DNA of 8,619 nucleotides from RGIG1828 sp045536915 (lineage in GTDB: Bacteria; Bacillota; Clostridia; UMGS1810), in contig JAZSOL010000223.1 in NCBI GenBank assembly GCA_045536915.1, positions 1-8,619 on the forward strand. Direction: 5' to 3'. Both the position numbers and the translations under genes were made by a program. Each line of letters starts with the position of its first letter. The first letter of the stretch is position 1. Below are positions 1 through 6,614 of the stretch, in pieces. The notes beneath the pieces are model-generated. The model had not been told where the DNA came from, ran no database searches, and was given only the letters and a program-made list of their open reading frames with translations.

Positions 1-179
1 GTTACCAAAATAAGCTTGCCGTCTTTTTTATCTTTGAGGCGTTTATAAACCTCCGGTGAAATTTTAGCTTTGTACTTACCATAATAATCAATATCATTTT
101 CACTAAGTCCAAGCTTTGAAGCTATTTCTCCTATATGGAGCATTCTGGCATTCTGAGCAATTTCGATATCTGTTAACAT
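1..179 (-). CDS. fhs: Formate--tetrahydrofolate ligase, N-terminal fragment (cut by window edge)
   Basis: Fhs joins formate to tetrahydrofolate using ATP, giving 10-formyl-THF for purine synthesis, initiator-tRNA formylation and, in acetogens, the methyl branch of the Wood-Ljungdahl pathway. It is cytosolic. Reading the minus strand from the ATG at 179-177 gives about 59 residues starting MLTDIEIAQNARM. These include GEIASKLGL, YGKYKAKIS and, at the edge, KLILVT. This is the very characteristic Fhs amino terminus, whose next segment (outside the window) should be the ATP-binding loop after LVTA. The ATG overlaps the ispF stop by 7 bases (173-179), and an AAAGGG ribosome binding site lies about 10 bases upstream inside ispF, so translation is probably coupled. 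The family is normally about 555 residues, so only a tenth is seen and completeness cannot be judged. Presence of Fhs alone does not make the organism an acetogen. Confidence 0.93.
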   Translation of the reverse strand, partial: MLTDIEIAQNARMLHIGEIASKLGLSENDIDYYGKYKAKISPEVYKRLKDKKDGKLILV

Positions 180-661
180 TTTTCATCAACCCTTTCTTCA
201 AGTAAACATACACAATGGGACGATATTCCTTCCAAACGTCCTTCAAAACCGAGTTTTTCGGTTGTTGTTGCTTTAATATTAACCTGTCCGGTTTCAACGT
301 TCATACACTTGGCAATATTTTTTATCATTGCATCGATATGTGGCGAAATTTTAGGTTTCTGAGCAACAATTGTTGCATCTATATTGGAAATATGATATCC
401 TTTTTCGTATATCATATCACACACATTTTTCAAAAGAATCATACTGTCTATATTTTCATATTTTGAATCAGTATCCGGGAAGTGACGTCCTATATCACCG
501 AGCGCCGCAGCGCCAAGCAAAGCATCACATATTGCATGAAGCAAAACATCTGCATCCGAATGGCCCAAAAGACCTTTTTCATGAGGAATACAAACCCCAC
601 CCAAAACAAGCTTTCTGCCTTCGACTAATTTATGAACATCATATCCGATTCCAATTCTCAT
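173..661 (-). CDS. ispF: 2-C-methyl-D-erythritol 2,4-cyclodiphosphate synthase
   Basis: IspF cyclises CDP-methylerythritol 2-phosphate to MEcPP with release of CMP, the fifth step of the MEP isoprenoid pathway; the enzyme is a cytosolic trimer. The 162-residue product has the normal length and is collinear with the E. coli enzyme. Metal ligands D8 and H10 (GIGYDVH) and H42 (DADVLLHA), the active-site H34 (GHSDAD), D56 (ALGDIG), the FPDTD loop at 61-65 and the nucleotide-binding T132/T133/E135 (KATTTEKLGF) are all present. The carboxyl end (GISSHCVCLL) is a little unusual where many homologues have small residues. The ATG at 661-659 overlaps the ispD TGA as ATGA, and AGAGG within ispD serves as ribosome binding site. 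Its stop overlaps the fhs start. Adjacent ispD/ispF genes are common, and in some bacteria they are fused; here they are separate. Function is essentially certain. Confidence 0.97.
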   Translation of the reverse strand: MRIGIGYDVHKLVEGRKLVLGGVCIPHEKGLLGHSDADVLLHAICDALLGAAALGDIGRHFPDTDSKYENIDSMILLKNVCDMIYEKGYHISNIDATIVAQKPKISPHIDAMIKNIAKCMNVETGQVNIKATTTEKLGFEGRLEGISSHCVCLLEERVDEKC

Positions 662-1359
662 TGCACCGACCTCTTTTTAATATACAATCCGGCAACATCC
701 ATATCAAACGGAGTTGTGATTTTAATGTTTTCATAGCTTCCTTCAACGATACGCACTTTACCACCATACATTTCAATGAGCGCACAATCATCCGTGGCTT
801 CTTTATGTTCTTTTGATGCTCTTTCATGTGCAGAACATATCTCATCATAATTAAATGCCTGAGGAGTCTGAATCTGCCAGAGAAACTCCCTGTTGGGAGT
901 GGATAAAATATATCCGGATGAATCGGCAATCTTCACAGTATCTTTAACTCTTACTCCCAGAGCACACGAACCGGATTTTAAAACATATTCATGCAATCTG
1001 GATACATCAGCAGAATTAACACAGCACCGCACTGCATCGTGAATTAATACGCAATCGCAATTATTCATGGCTTTAAGTCCATTGAAAACCGATTCCTGAC
1101 GGCTTTTGCCACCTGATACAATTTTCACCGCATTGCAACCTATTGCATCATCAACGAGTTTTCTGCACAATTCAATGTAGTCATTATGACAAACAATCAA
1201 TATTTCTTCAAACAGATTCATCTGTGCAAACACATCAAGTGTATGAAGAATAATTTCTTTTCCGTCAATCTTAAGAAACTGCTTTGGGCACTCTGTTCCC
1301 ATCCGCTGTCCGCTTCCGCCGGCAACTATTATGAGTCCTGTTCTTTTAACCCTGTTCAT
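658..1359 (-). CDS. ispD: 2-C-methyl-D-erythritol 4-phosphate cytidylyltransferase
   Basis: IspD couples MEP and CTP to give CDP-methylerythritol and pyrophosphate, the third step of the MEP pathway, as a cytosolic homodimer. The 233-residue protein has the whole nucleotidyltransferase fold: the glycine-rich CTP loop AGGSGQRMG (13-21) with R19, PKQF with K26, GGKSRQESV (83-91), the acidic HDAVR (107-111), QTPQAF (164-169), T189 in ATDDCALIE and the late lysine K213 in NIKITTPFD. These correspond to R20, K27, D106, R109, T189 and K213 of the E. coli enzyme. Residues 110-113 read V-R-C-C where the family usually has A-R-P-F. The protein is cysteine-rich (11 Cys). The ATG at 1359-1357 lies 3 bases after the thrC stop with no clear ribosome binding site, so it probably relies on coupling to thrC. 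The gene overlaps ispF by 4 bases. Confidence 0.97.
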   Translation of the reverse strand: MNRVKRTGLIIVAGGSGQRMGTECPKQFLKIDGKEIILHTLDVFAQMNLFEEILIVCHNDYIELCRKLVDDAIGCNAVKIVSGGKSRQESVFNGLKAMNNCDCVLIHDAVRCCVNSADVSRLHEYVLKSGSCALGVRVKDTVKIADSSGYILSTPNREFLWQIQTPQAFNYDEICSAHERASKEHKEATDDCALIEMYGGKVRIVEGSYENIKITTPFDMDVAGLYIKKRSVQ

Positions 1360-1362
1360 ATT

Positions 1363-2859
1363 CTACGCAAGAAAAGCATCGGTCTGCTTTATCATATCTT
1401 CTTTATTGCACACATTTTCGAATCTGATTTTTTTCACTCTCAATTCCGAAAGCTGAGACGGAATCTCTATTTTGCCACGTTCCGAAAGAACATCGAGCAT
1501 ATCAAATTCATCGAGTTTGTTAATATCCACATCAGGTGCAACTGCTGAAATAACAGCCTGATTAAATTTAAACGGATTAGCAGTTGATGCAATAACCGTT
1601 ACTGTTTCATCCCCTGTTTCCCTGAGATATTTTTCATAAACATTAACTGCAACTGCTGTGTGGGTATCAATAACATATTCGTATTTATTATAAATTTCAG
1701 AAATTGTTTTAACAGTGTCTTCGTCATCGCAAAAACCTCCAACAAACGATTCTGAAATCTTAGCCTTTATGGCATCTGACACTTCATATTCACCTGTTTG
1801 TCCGAGTTTTGACATATATTCGCTTATAAGCTTGCTGTCGCATCCGGACATATGGAAAAGTAATCTTTCGAGGTTACTGGAAATCAGAATATCCATAGAA
1901 GGCGAAATTGTTGTGTGGAAATCTCTGTTTCTGTTGTATACACCTGTTTCAATAAACTGTGTGAGAACATTATTGCTGTTTGAAGCACAAATGAGCTTTT
2001 TCACAGGCAATCCCATAAGCTTTGCATAATATGCAGCAAGTATGTTACCAAAGTTACCTGTGGGCACAACAATATTTATTTTATCACCGCATTTAATCTG
2101 ACCGTTTTTTATTAAATCACAATAAGCGGAAAAATAGTACACAATCTGAGGTGCAAGTCTGCCCCAGTTGATGGAATTGGCAGATGAAAGCGAATATCCT
2201 CTTTTGGCAAGCTCAGATTTATATGATTCGTTTGTGAAAATTGTTTTAACTCCGGTCTGAGCATCGTCAAAATTGCCGTATACAGCGCAAACGCTCACAT
2301 TTTCCCCATCCTGAGTTGCCATCTGAAGTTTCTGTATTTTAGAAACACCGTCAACAGGATAGAAAACCTGAATTTTAGTTCCCTTAACATCCTTGAACCC
2401 TTCAAGAGCTGCTTTTCCGGTATCGCCTGATGTTGCTACCAGAATAACAACTTCCTTGTCCTCGCCGGTTTTTGCAATTGCTTTGGTAAGGAGATGAGGA
2501 AGAATCTGCAATGCCATATCCTTAAATGCGCAGGTTGGTCCGTGCCAAAGTTCAAGAATATTAGTCTGACCGTCAAGTTTATATACCGGCGCTGTATCAT
2601 CAGAACCGAATTTTTTTGCCTCATATGCATTTTCGGCACATTCTTTAAGCTCATCCGGTGAATAATCTGTAAGAAACATTCCGAGAATCTTAGCTGCTCT
2701 CTCGGTGTATTTCATTTCGGAAAGACTAACGATTTCATCCGCCGTAACAGTTGGTATTTCACACGGAACATACAATCCGCCGTCGGGTGATATTCCGTTT
2801 TTTATTGCCTGAGCAGAATCAACACGGATATCACTGTTTCTTGTACTCTGATATTTCAT
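1363..2859 (-). CDS. thrC: Threonine synthase (PLP-dependent)
   Basis: ThrC converts O-phospho-L-homoserine to L-threonine and phosphate, the last step of threonine synthesis. The 498-residue product has the length of the long threonine synthase class found in E. coli, yeast and many Clostridia. Seen in order: the N-terminal SPDGGLYVP segment (24-32), which is highly typical; ELWHGPTCAFKDMALQ with K113 as the Schiff-base lysine for pyridoxal phosphate; ATSGDTGKAALEG, a phosphate-binding loop; the VPTGNFGN glycine loop that grips the cofactor phosphate; and a C-terminal ASTANPFKF motif. The ATG at 2859-2857 is chosen because GGAGG (2868-2872) sits 8 bases before it; an in-frame TTG at 2874 overlaps that site and is rejected. 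It lies 23 bases after tyrS and 3 before ispD, so it is the second gene of the operon. No other threonine pathway gene is in the window. Confidence 0.97.
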   Translation of the reverse strand: MKYQSTRNSDIRVDSAQAIKNGISPDGGLYVPCEIPTVTADEIVSLSEMKYTERAAKILGMFLTDYSPDELKECAENAYEAKKFGSDDTAPVYKLDGQTNILELWHGPTCAFKDMALQILPHLLTKAIAKTGEDKEVVILVATSGDTGKAALEGFKDVKGTKIQVFYPVDGVSKIQKLQMATQDGENVSVCAVYGNFDDAQTGVKTIFTNESYKSELAKRGYSLSSANSINWGRLAPQIVYYFSAYCDLIKNGQIKCGDKINIVVPTGNFGNILAAYYAKLMGLPVKKLICASNSNNVLTQFIETGVYNRNRDFHTTISPSMDILISSNLERLLFHMSGCDSKLISEYMSKLGQTGEYEVSDAIKAKISESFVGGFCDDEDTVKTISEIYNKYEYVIDTHTAVAVNVYEKYLRETGDETVTVIASTANPFKFNQAVISAVAPDVDINKLDEFDMLDVLSERGKIEIPSQLSELRVKKIRFENVCNKEDMIKQTDAFLA

Positions 2860-2867
2860 TAAAAAAA

Positions 2868-2872
2868 CCTCC
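2868..2872 (-). promoter_or_regulatory. Ribosome binding site deciding the thrC start
   Basis: On the minus strand the sequence TTGGAGGTTT places GGAGG 8 bases upstream of ATG 2859-2857. This supports the shorter 498-residue protein over a TTG start at 2874 whose codons would cover the site itself. Confidence 0.85.
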
Positions 2873-2882
2873 AAATATCAAC

Positions 2883-4106
2883 TTATTTTATCACGATTCT
2901 GTGGAACACTTTCTTACCCTTTTTAATTGTTGCTTCATCGGATTCGAAATCATTTAAGGTAAGAGCATATGCAATATCTGTTATTTTGTTGCCGTTGAGG
3001 CTTATTCCGCCTTGCTGAACAAGTCTTCTGCCCTCACCTTTTGAAGGTGCAAGACCGGATGCAACAAGCACATCGAGAATGCTCATTCCATTTTCAAAAT
3101 CGGATTTACCAAGCTCGGTAGTCGGCATATTTTCAGAATTACTTCCGGCACCGAAAACCGCTTCTGCAGCAGCACGAACTTTATCGGCTTCTTCTTCACC
3201 GTGAACAAGCTTTGTTACTTCATATGCAAGAACTTTTTTAGCTTTGTTGATTTCAGCATCCTTATACTGAGCCATAACTTCAATTTCTTCAAGCGGAATA
3301 AACGTGAGGAGTTTAAGACATTTGATTACGTCAGCATCATCAACATTTACCCAATACTGATAAAAATCATATGGAGAGGTTTTGTTGGGGTCAAGCCAGA
3401 GAGCACCACTCTGAGTTTTACCCATTTTCTTGCCTTCGCTGTTGGTAAGAAGAGTGAACGTCATACCATACACCTGATTCTGGTCTTTACGACGGCAAAG
3501 GTCAATACCGCCAAGGATATTGCTCCACTGGTCATCTCCGCCAAGCTCTATCTTGCAGTCATATTCTCTTGAAAGCATGAGAAAATCGTAGCTTTGCATG
3601 AGCATATAGTTGAATTCAAGGAACGAAAGACCTTTTTCAAGTCTCTGCTTGAAGCATTCTGCTGTAAGCATCTTATTTACAGAGAAGCAAGAACCAATAT
3701 CTCTCAGAAAATCAACATAGTTAAGTTTTAAAAGCCAGTCGGCATTATTCACCATAAGAGCTTTCCCGTCTGAAAAATCAATTACTCTTGAAAGCTGCTT
3801 TTTAAAGCATTCGCAGTTATGGTCAATAATTTCGGTAGTCATCATCTGGCGCATATCGGTTCTGCCCGAGGGGTCTCCTATATGACCGGTACCGCCGCCA
3901 ACGAGTGCAATCGGACGGTGACCATGCATCTGCATATGACGCATAACCACCATCTGAAGAAAATGACCTACGTGAAGGCTGTCTGCCGTTGGGTCAAATC
4001 CGATATAGAATGTTACTTTTTCATTTTCCAAAAGCTCACGAATTTCTTTTTCGTGAGTCACCTGAGCAATAAGCCCTCTTTCTTTTAAGACATCATAAAC
4101 GCTCAT
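2883..4106 (-). CDS. tyrS: Tyrosyl-tRNA synthetase
   Basis: TyrRS activates tyrosine with ATP and charges tRNA-Tyr; it is a cytosolic class I synthetase homodimer. The 407-residue product follows the Bacillus-type enzyme closely. Y34 and D38 (FYIGFDPTADSL) contact tyrosine and the HIGH signature reads HVGH at 45-48. GGDDQWSN at 188-195, the tyrosine/tRNA pocket around NYMLMQSYDF (165-174), and the second class I signature KKMGKT at 225-230 (the KMSKS equivalent, of the KFGKT variety typical of this TyrRS subgroup) are present. The last 65 or so residues, with GEGRRLVQQGGISLNG, form an S4 RNA-binding domain. The ATG at 4106-4104 is chosen because AGGAGG (4112-4117) stands 5 bases upstream. In-frame upstream TTG (4145) and ATG (4133) lack such a site. 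It is the first gene of the tyrS-thrC-ispD-ispF-fhs unit, with its own promoter at 4157-4185 and no T-box leader. Confidence 0.97.
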   Translation of the reverse strand: MSVYDVLKERGLIAQVTHEKEIRELLENEKVTFYIGFDPTADSLHVGHFLQMVVMRHMQMHGHRPIALVGGGTGHIGDPSGRTDMRQMMTTEIIDHNCECFKKQLSRVIDFSDGKALMVNNADWLLKLNYVDFLRDIGSCFSVNKMLTAECFKQRLEKGLSFLEFNYMLMQSYDFLMLSREYDCKIELGGDDQWSNILGGIDLCRRKDQNQVYGMTFTLLTNSEGKKMGKTQSGALWLDPNKTSPYDFYQYWVNVDDADVIKCLKLLTFIPLEEIEVMAQYKDAEINKAKKVLAYEVTKLVHGEEEADKVRAAAEAVFGAGSNSENMPTTELGKSDFENGMSILDVLVASGLAPSKGEGRRLVQQGGISLNGNKITDIAYALTLNDFESDEATIKKGKKVFHRIVIK

Positions 4107-4111
4107 AAAGT

Positions 4112-4117
4112 CCTCCT
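4112..4117 (-). promoter_or_regulatory. Ribosome binding site of tyrS
   Basis: Minus-strand AGGAGG followed by ACTTT and the ATG at 4106. It is an almost ideal Shine-Dalgarno sequence and fixes the tyrS start. Confidence 0.88.
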
Positions 4118-4156
4118 GTATGTTAAAAATCATATTTTTTACCAATATACCCTATC

Positions 4157-4185
4157 ATTATATATCAATTCACTCAATAATGCAA
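4157..4185 (-). promoter_or_regulatory. Vegetative (sigma-A type) promoter of the tyrS operon
   Basis: On the minus strand a -35 element TTGCAT (4185-4180) and a perfect -10 TATAAT (4162-4157) are separated by exactly 17 bases. Transcription would begin near 4150, giving a leader of only about 40-45 nt before the tyrS ATG. It lies just downstream of the two hairpins that end the acyl-CoA synthetase unit. No second promoter is evident between tyrS and fhs, whose intergenic gaps are 23 bases or less. Confidence 0.8.
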
Positions 4186-4246
4186 GAGTAAAGTGAAATA
4201 TTTATACAAACTTTATACTTTGAAAGCACTTTTGAGCCAAATTTTG

Positions 4247-4278
4247 AAAAGGCTTCCCCGTATAATACGGAAAAGCCT
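4247..4278 (-). terminator. Second hairpin after the acyl-CoA synthetase gene, likely terminator
   Basis: Arms 4250-4261 and 4267-4278 flank a 5-base loop. Read as minus-strand RNA all 12 positions pair (two as G-U) and the last stem U is followed by UUU then C. Read as plus-strand RNA the same two positions become C-A mismatches. The asymmetry argues that the structure works on minus-strand transcripts, i.e. stopping read-through from the synthetase unit into tyrS. The U tract is short, so efficiency is uncertain. Confidence 0.65.
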
Positions 4279-4289
4279 CGTTTTATGCA

Positions 4290-4322
4290 TCAAAACCGGG
4301 GATTATTCGTCCCCGGTTTTGA
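4290..4322 (-). terminator. First hairpin after the acyl-CoA synthetase gene, likely terminator
   Basis: A perfect 13-bp inverted repeat (4290-4302 with 4310-4322, 7-base loop) begins 11 bases after the synthetase stop codon. The stem core CCGGGGA/TCCCCGG is GC-rich and flanked by AAAA and TTTT that pair in the stem, so it could act on either strand. As no plus-strand gene approaches from the left, its natural role is ending the minus-strand unit, in tandem with the second hairpin at 4250-4278. Confidence 0.75.
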
Positions 4323-4333
4323 ATCAATTTAAT

Positions 4334-6010
4334 TTATTTATTCTTATTTTTATCATTTTCACGAAGCTCAACTCTGCGAATCTTACCGGAAATCGTCTTG
4401 GGGAGTTCATCAACGAACTCAACAATTCTCGGATACTTATACGGAGCAGTTGTTTTCTTAACGTGATTTTGAAGTTCCTTTTTAAGTTCATCGGAAGGCT
4501 TATAGCCTTTTGCAAGAACAATTGTTGCCTTAACAATCTGCCCTCTTATTTCATCGGGCACTGCTGTTATTGCGGTTTCAAAAACTGCAGGATGCTCCAT
4601 AAGTGCACTTTCAACTTCGAAAGGTCCTATACGATATCCCGAGCTTTTTATAACATCATCAGCTCTTCCTACATACCAGTAGAATCCGTCTTCGTCGCAC
4701 CATGCAAGGTCACCGGTAAGATAATATCCGTGAGTAAACACCGAATCAGTTTTTTCCTGATCTTTATAATAGCAATCAAGAACGCCTATTGGCTTACCGT
4801 CGCGTATATCAAAACCAATCTGCCCTATTTCACCGGGTTCACACACCGTGAAATCATCTCTGAGAAGAACGCATTTGAATCCGGCAGCCGGTCTGCCCAT
4901 TGAACCGGGTTTTGGTTCATCCCACATATAATTTCCAAGGAGTATCGGAGATTCGGTCTGACCGAAGCCTTCATATACCTTAAGACCTGTTGCGGCATAA
5001 ATCTGATTAAAAACTTCGGGGTTGAGCGCTTCGCCTGCAGTTGAAATATGAACGAGTGATGAAAGGTCATATTTTTTCATATCGGATTTGATGAAAAATC
5101 TGTATATTGTTGGTGGAGCACAGAAAGTTGTTATACGGTATTTACTGATAAGTTCAAGCAAATCCGTGGGGACAAATTTATCGCTGTAGTCATATATAAA
5201 CTGTGCCGTTCCGGCTATAAGCTGACCGTAGAGTTTTCCCCACGAACACTTAGCCCAGCCTGAGTCTGCAACGCTGATATGAAGACCATCATCAACAACA
5301 TCATGCCAGTATTTACCGGTTGAGATATGACCAAGAGGATAAGTGTAGGGATGAAGTGCCATTTTGGGGTTACCGCTTGTTCCGGATGTGAAATACACAA
5401 GCATAGGATCATTATTGTGAGTAGCCTCACTGCCTGTGGGTCTTGGAAATTCCGTGCTTTCGTCAGCAATTTCCAAATCAAAATTATACCATCCATCATA
5501 TTTTTCTTCACCGAGAACACAACAAATTTCAACAGTTTCACACAACGGAAGGCTTTCTTCAACGTGCTGTCTGATTTCGCCGTAGTTAGAGCAGATAATC
5601 ATTTTAACATCTGCACTGTTGCATCTGAACACGATATCTTTCTTGGTGAGAAGATGAGTTGCCGGAATAACAACAGCACCTATTTTATGAAGTGCATAAA
5701 CGCTTATCCAGAACTGATAATGCCTTCTGAGAATGAGCATTGCAAAGTCACCTTTTTTTATGCCGATTCTCTTGAAAAAGTTAGCAGCCTTATTAACCTC
5801 TGCGTTAAGCTCGGCATAGGTAAAGGTTCTTTCCATGCCTTCATCGTTGCACCAGAGAATTGCTCTTTTATCGGGAGCCACTTTTGCATATTCTTCTATT
5901 ACATCATACGCAAAATTGAAATCCTCGGGAACTTTAATTTTGAAATTCTGATAGTAATCGTTGTAGTCCGTATATTCTGTTCTGTCCAGAAACTTACTTA
6001 ATAAATTCAT
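4334..6010 (-). CDS. Medium-chain-type acyl-CoA synthetase (ANL superfamily, AMP-forming)
   Basis: ANL enzymes activate a carboxylic acid with ATP to an acyl-adenylate, then transfer it to CoA. The 558-residue protein shows the adenylation motifs in order: P-loop YFTSGTSGNPKM (206-217), GWAKCSWGKLYGQL (251-264), GEAL (326-329), YEGFGQTE (346-353), TGD (432-434), the hinge region GRADDVIKSSGYR (448-460), and catalytic K543 in PKTISGKIRR. Where acetyl-CoA synthetases have W-W-Q-T-E, this protein has F-G-Q-T-E (349-353). The glycine opens the acyl pocket, so medium-chain, branched or aromatic acids are likelier than acetate; the exact substrate cannot be told. The length fits the MACS group (about 550). 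ATG 6010-6008 has GAGG 10 bases upstream. It lies 23 bases after an XRE-cupin regulator gene and is probably co-transcribed with and controlled by it. Two hairpins follow. Confidence 0.88.
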   Translation of the reverse strand: MNLLSKFLDRTEYTDYNDYYQNFKIKVPEDFNFAYDVIEEYAKVAPDKRAILWCNDEGMERTFTYAELNAEVNKAANFFKRIGIKKGDFAMLILRRHYQFWISVYALHKIGAVVIPATHLLTKKDIVFRCNSADVKMIICSNYGEIRQHVEESLPLCETVEICCVLGEEKYDGWYNFDLEIADESTEFPRPTGSEATHNNDPMLVYFTSGTSGNPKMALHPYTYPLGHISTGKYWHDVVDDGLHISVADSGWAKCSWGKLYGQLIAGTAQFIYDYSDKFVPTDLLELISKYRITTFCAPPTIYRFFIKSDMKKYDLSSLVHISTAGEALNPEVFNQIYAATGLKVYEGFGQTESPILLGNYMWDEPKPGSMGRPAAGFKCVLLRDDFTVCEPGEIGQIGFDIRDGKPIGVLDCYYKDQEKTDSVFTHGYYLTGDLAWCDEDGFYWYVGRADDVIKSSGYRIGPFEVESALMEHPAVFETAITAVPDEIRGQIVKATIVLAKGYKPSDELKKELQNHVKKTTAPYKYPRIVEFVDELPKTISGKIRRVELRENDKNKNK

Positions 6011-6033
6011 TTGTTAAATACCTCACATTATAA

Positions 6034-6591
6034 TTAATCAGTTACAATAGCAAGGAATTTAGCTTCTTTACCGTCAAGAGCTCTCATACCATGCCAGTGC
6101 TTCGAATCAAAGATAAGGGAATCCCCTTTTTCCATGATTATTTCTTTACCGTTAATTATAATGCAGACTCGACCCTCAAGGCAAAAATTAAACTCCTGCC
6201 CGGGATGAGCCGTAAGATGAACAGAACCCTCATCATCACTTGGGGGAACAGTTACCAAAAACGGTTCAATGTTTTTATTTGCGAAGTTAAAAGCGAGATT
6301 ATGATATTCATACTGCTCACGTCTTTTAACACCGAGGCCGCAACCGGCTTTAACAAACTGATAAACGTTAAGTTTCGGCGCATCTCCGGAGAGAATCGCA
6401 GTAAAATCAACATCAAACTTATTTGCCAGTTCATAAAGCACACTTATCGGCATATCAATTTCGCCTTTTTCATATGACATATAAGTATTGAGAGACACAT
6501 TAAGACACTCTGCAACTTCCTCTGCAGAAAGCTCTGCAATTTCTCTGAGATCCTGAATTCTCTGACCTATAAGCTTTACCTGATCATTCAT
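6034..6591 (-). CDS. XRE-family helix-turn-helix regulator with C-terminal cupin domain
   Basis: This is a one-component transcription factor of 185 residues. Residues 7-64 form an XRE/Cro-type DNA-binding domain (IGQRIQDLRE, then LSAEEVAECLNVSLNTYMSY with the conserved SYEKG turn). A linker of about 45 residues leads to a cupin_2 barrel (about 110-184) with HPGQEFNFCLEG (129-140) and GDSLIFDSKHWHG (156-168). In most relatives the first cupin motif contains H-x-H; here T127-A-H129 replaces it, leaving H129, E133 and H167 as possible metal ligands. The ATG at 6591-6589 is preferred because AAGGAG (6606-6601) lies 9 bases upstream; a GTG at 6597 is too close. Gene order with an acyl-CoA synthetase 23 bases downstream suggests it senses that enzyme's acid substrate or product and controls the pair. 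This is inference; the ligand is unknown. Confidence 0.88.
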   Translation of the reverse strand: MNDQVKLIGQRIQDLREIAELSAEEVAECLNVSLNTYMSYEKGEIDMPISVLYELANKFDVDFTAILSGDAPKLNVYQFVKAGCGLGVKRREQYEYHNLAFNFANKNIEPFLVTVPPSDDEGSVHLTAHPGQEFNFCLEGRVCIIINGKEIIMEKGDSLIFDSKHWHGMRALDGKEAKFLAIVTD

Positions 6592-6614
6592 AATCACACA
6601 CTCCTTTCATCATA

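Noticed and set aside
370..816. A 148-residue plus-strand reading frame
   Set aside because: Antisense to ispF and ispD, whose active sites are intact. His/Phe-rich translation with no motif.
2857..2874. Longer thrC beginning at TTG 2874
   Set aside because: The TTG overlaps the GGAGG ribosome binding site that serves ATG 2859, and the extra residues are not part of the threonine synthase family start.
4107..4333. T-box or other riboswitch before tyrS
   Set aside because: The leader after the predicted promoter is about 43 nt, the hairpins lie upstream of the promoter, and no T-box core sequence is visible.
4193..4903. A 236-residue plus-strand reading frame
   Set aside because: It lies opposite the carboxyl half of the acyl-CoA synthetase and crosses the two hairpins. 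The translation has no recognisable domain and is rich in Cys, Phe, Ile and Asn, as expected from an antisense frame.
5327..6001. A 224-residue plus-strand reading frame
   Set aside because: Fully antisense to the amino half of the acyl-CoA synthetase, which has clear motifs on the minus strand. No ribosome binding site or family resemblance.
6589..6597. XRE-cupin gene beginning at GTG 6597
   Set aside because: The GTG is only 3 bases from the AAGGAG site, whereas ATG 6591 is 9 bases away, the usual spacing.
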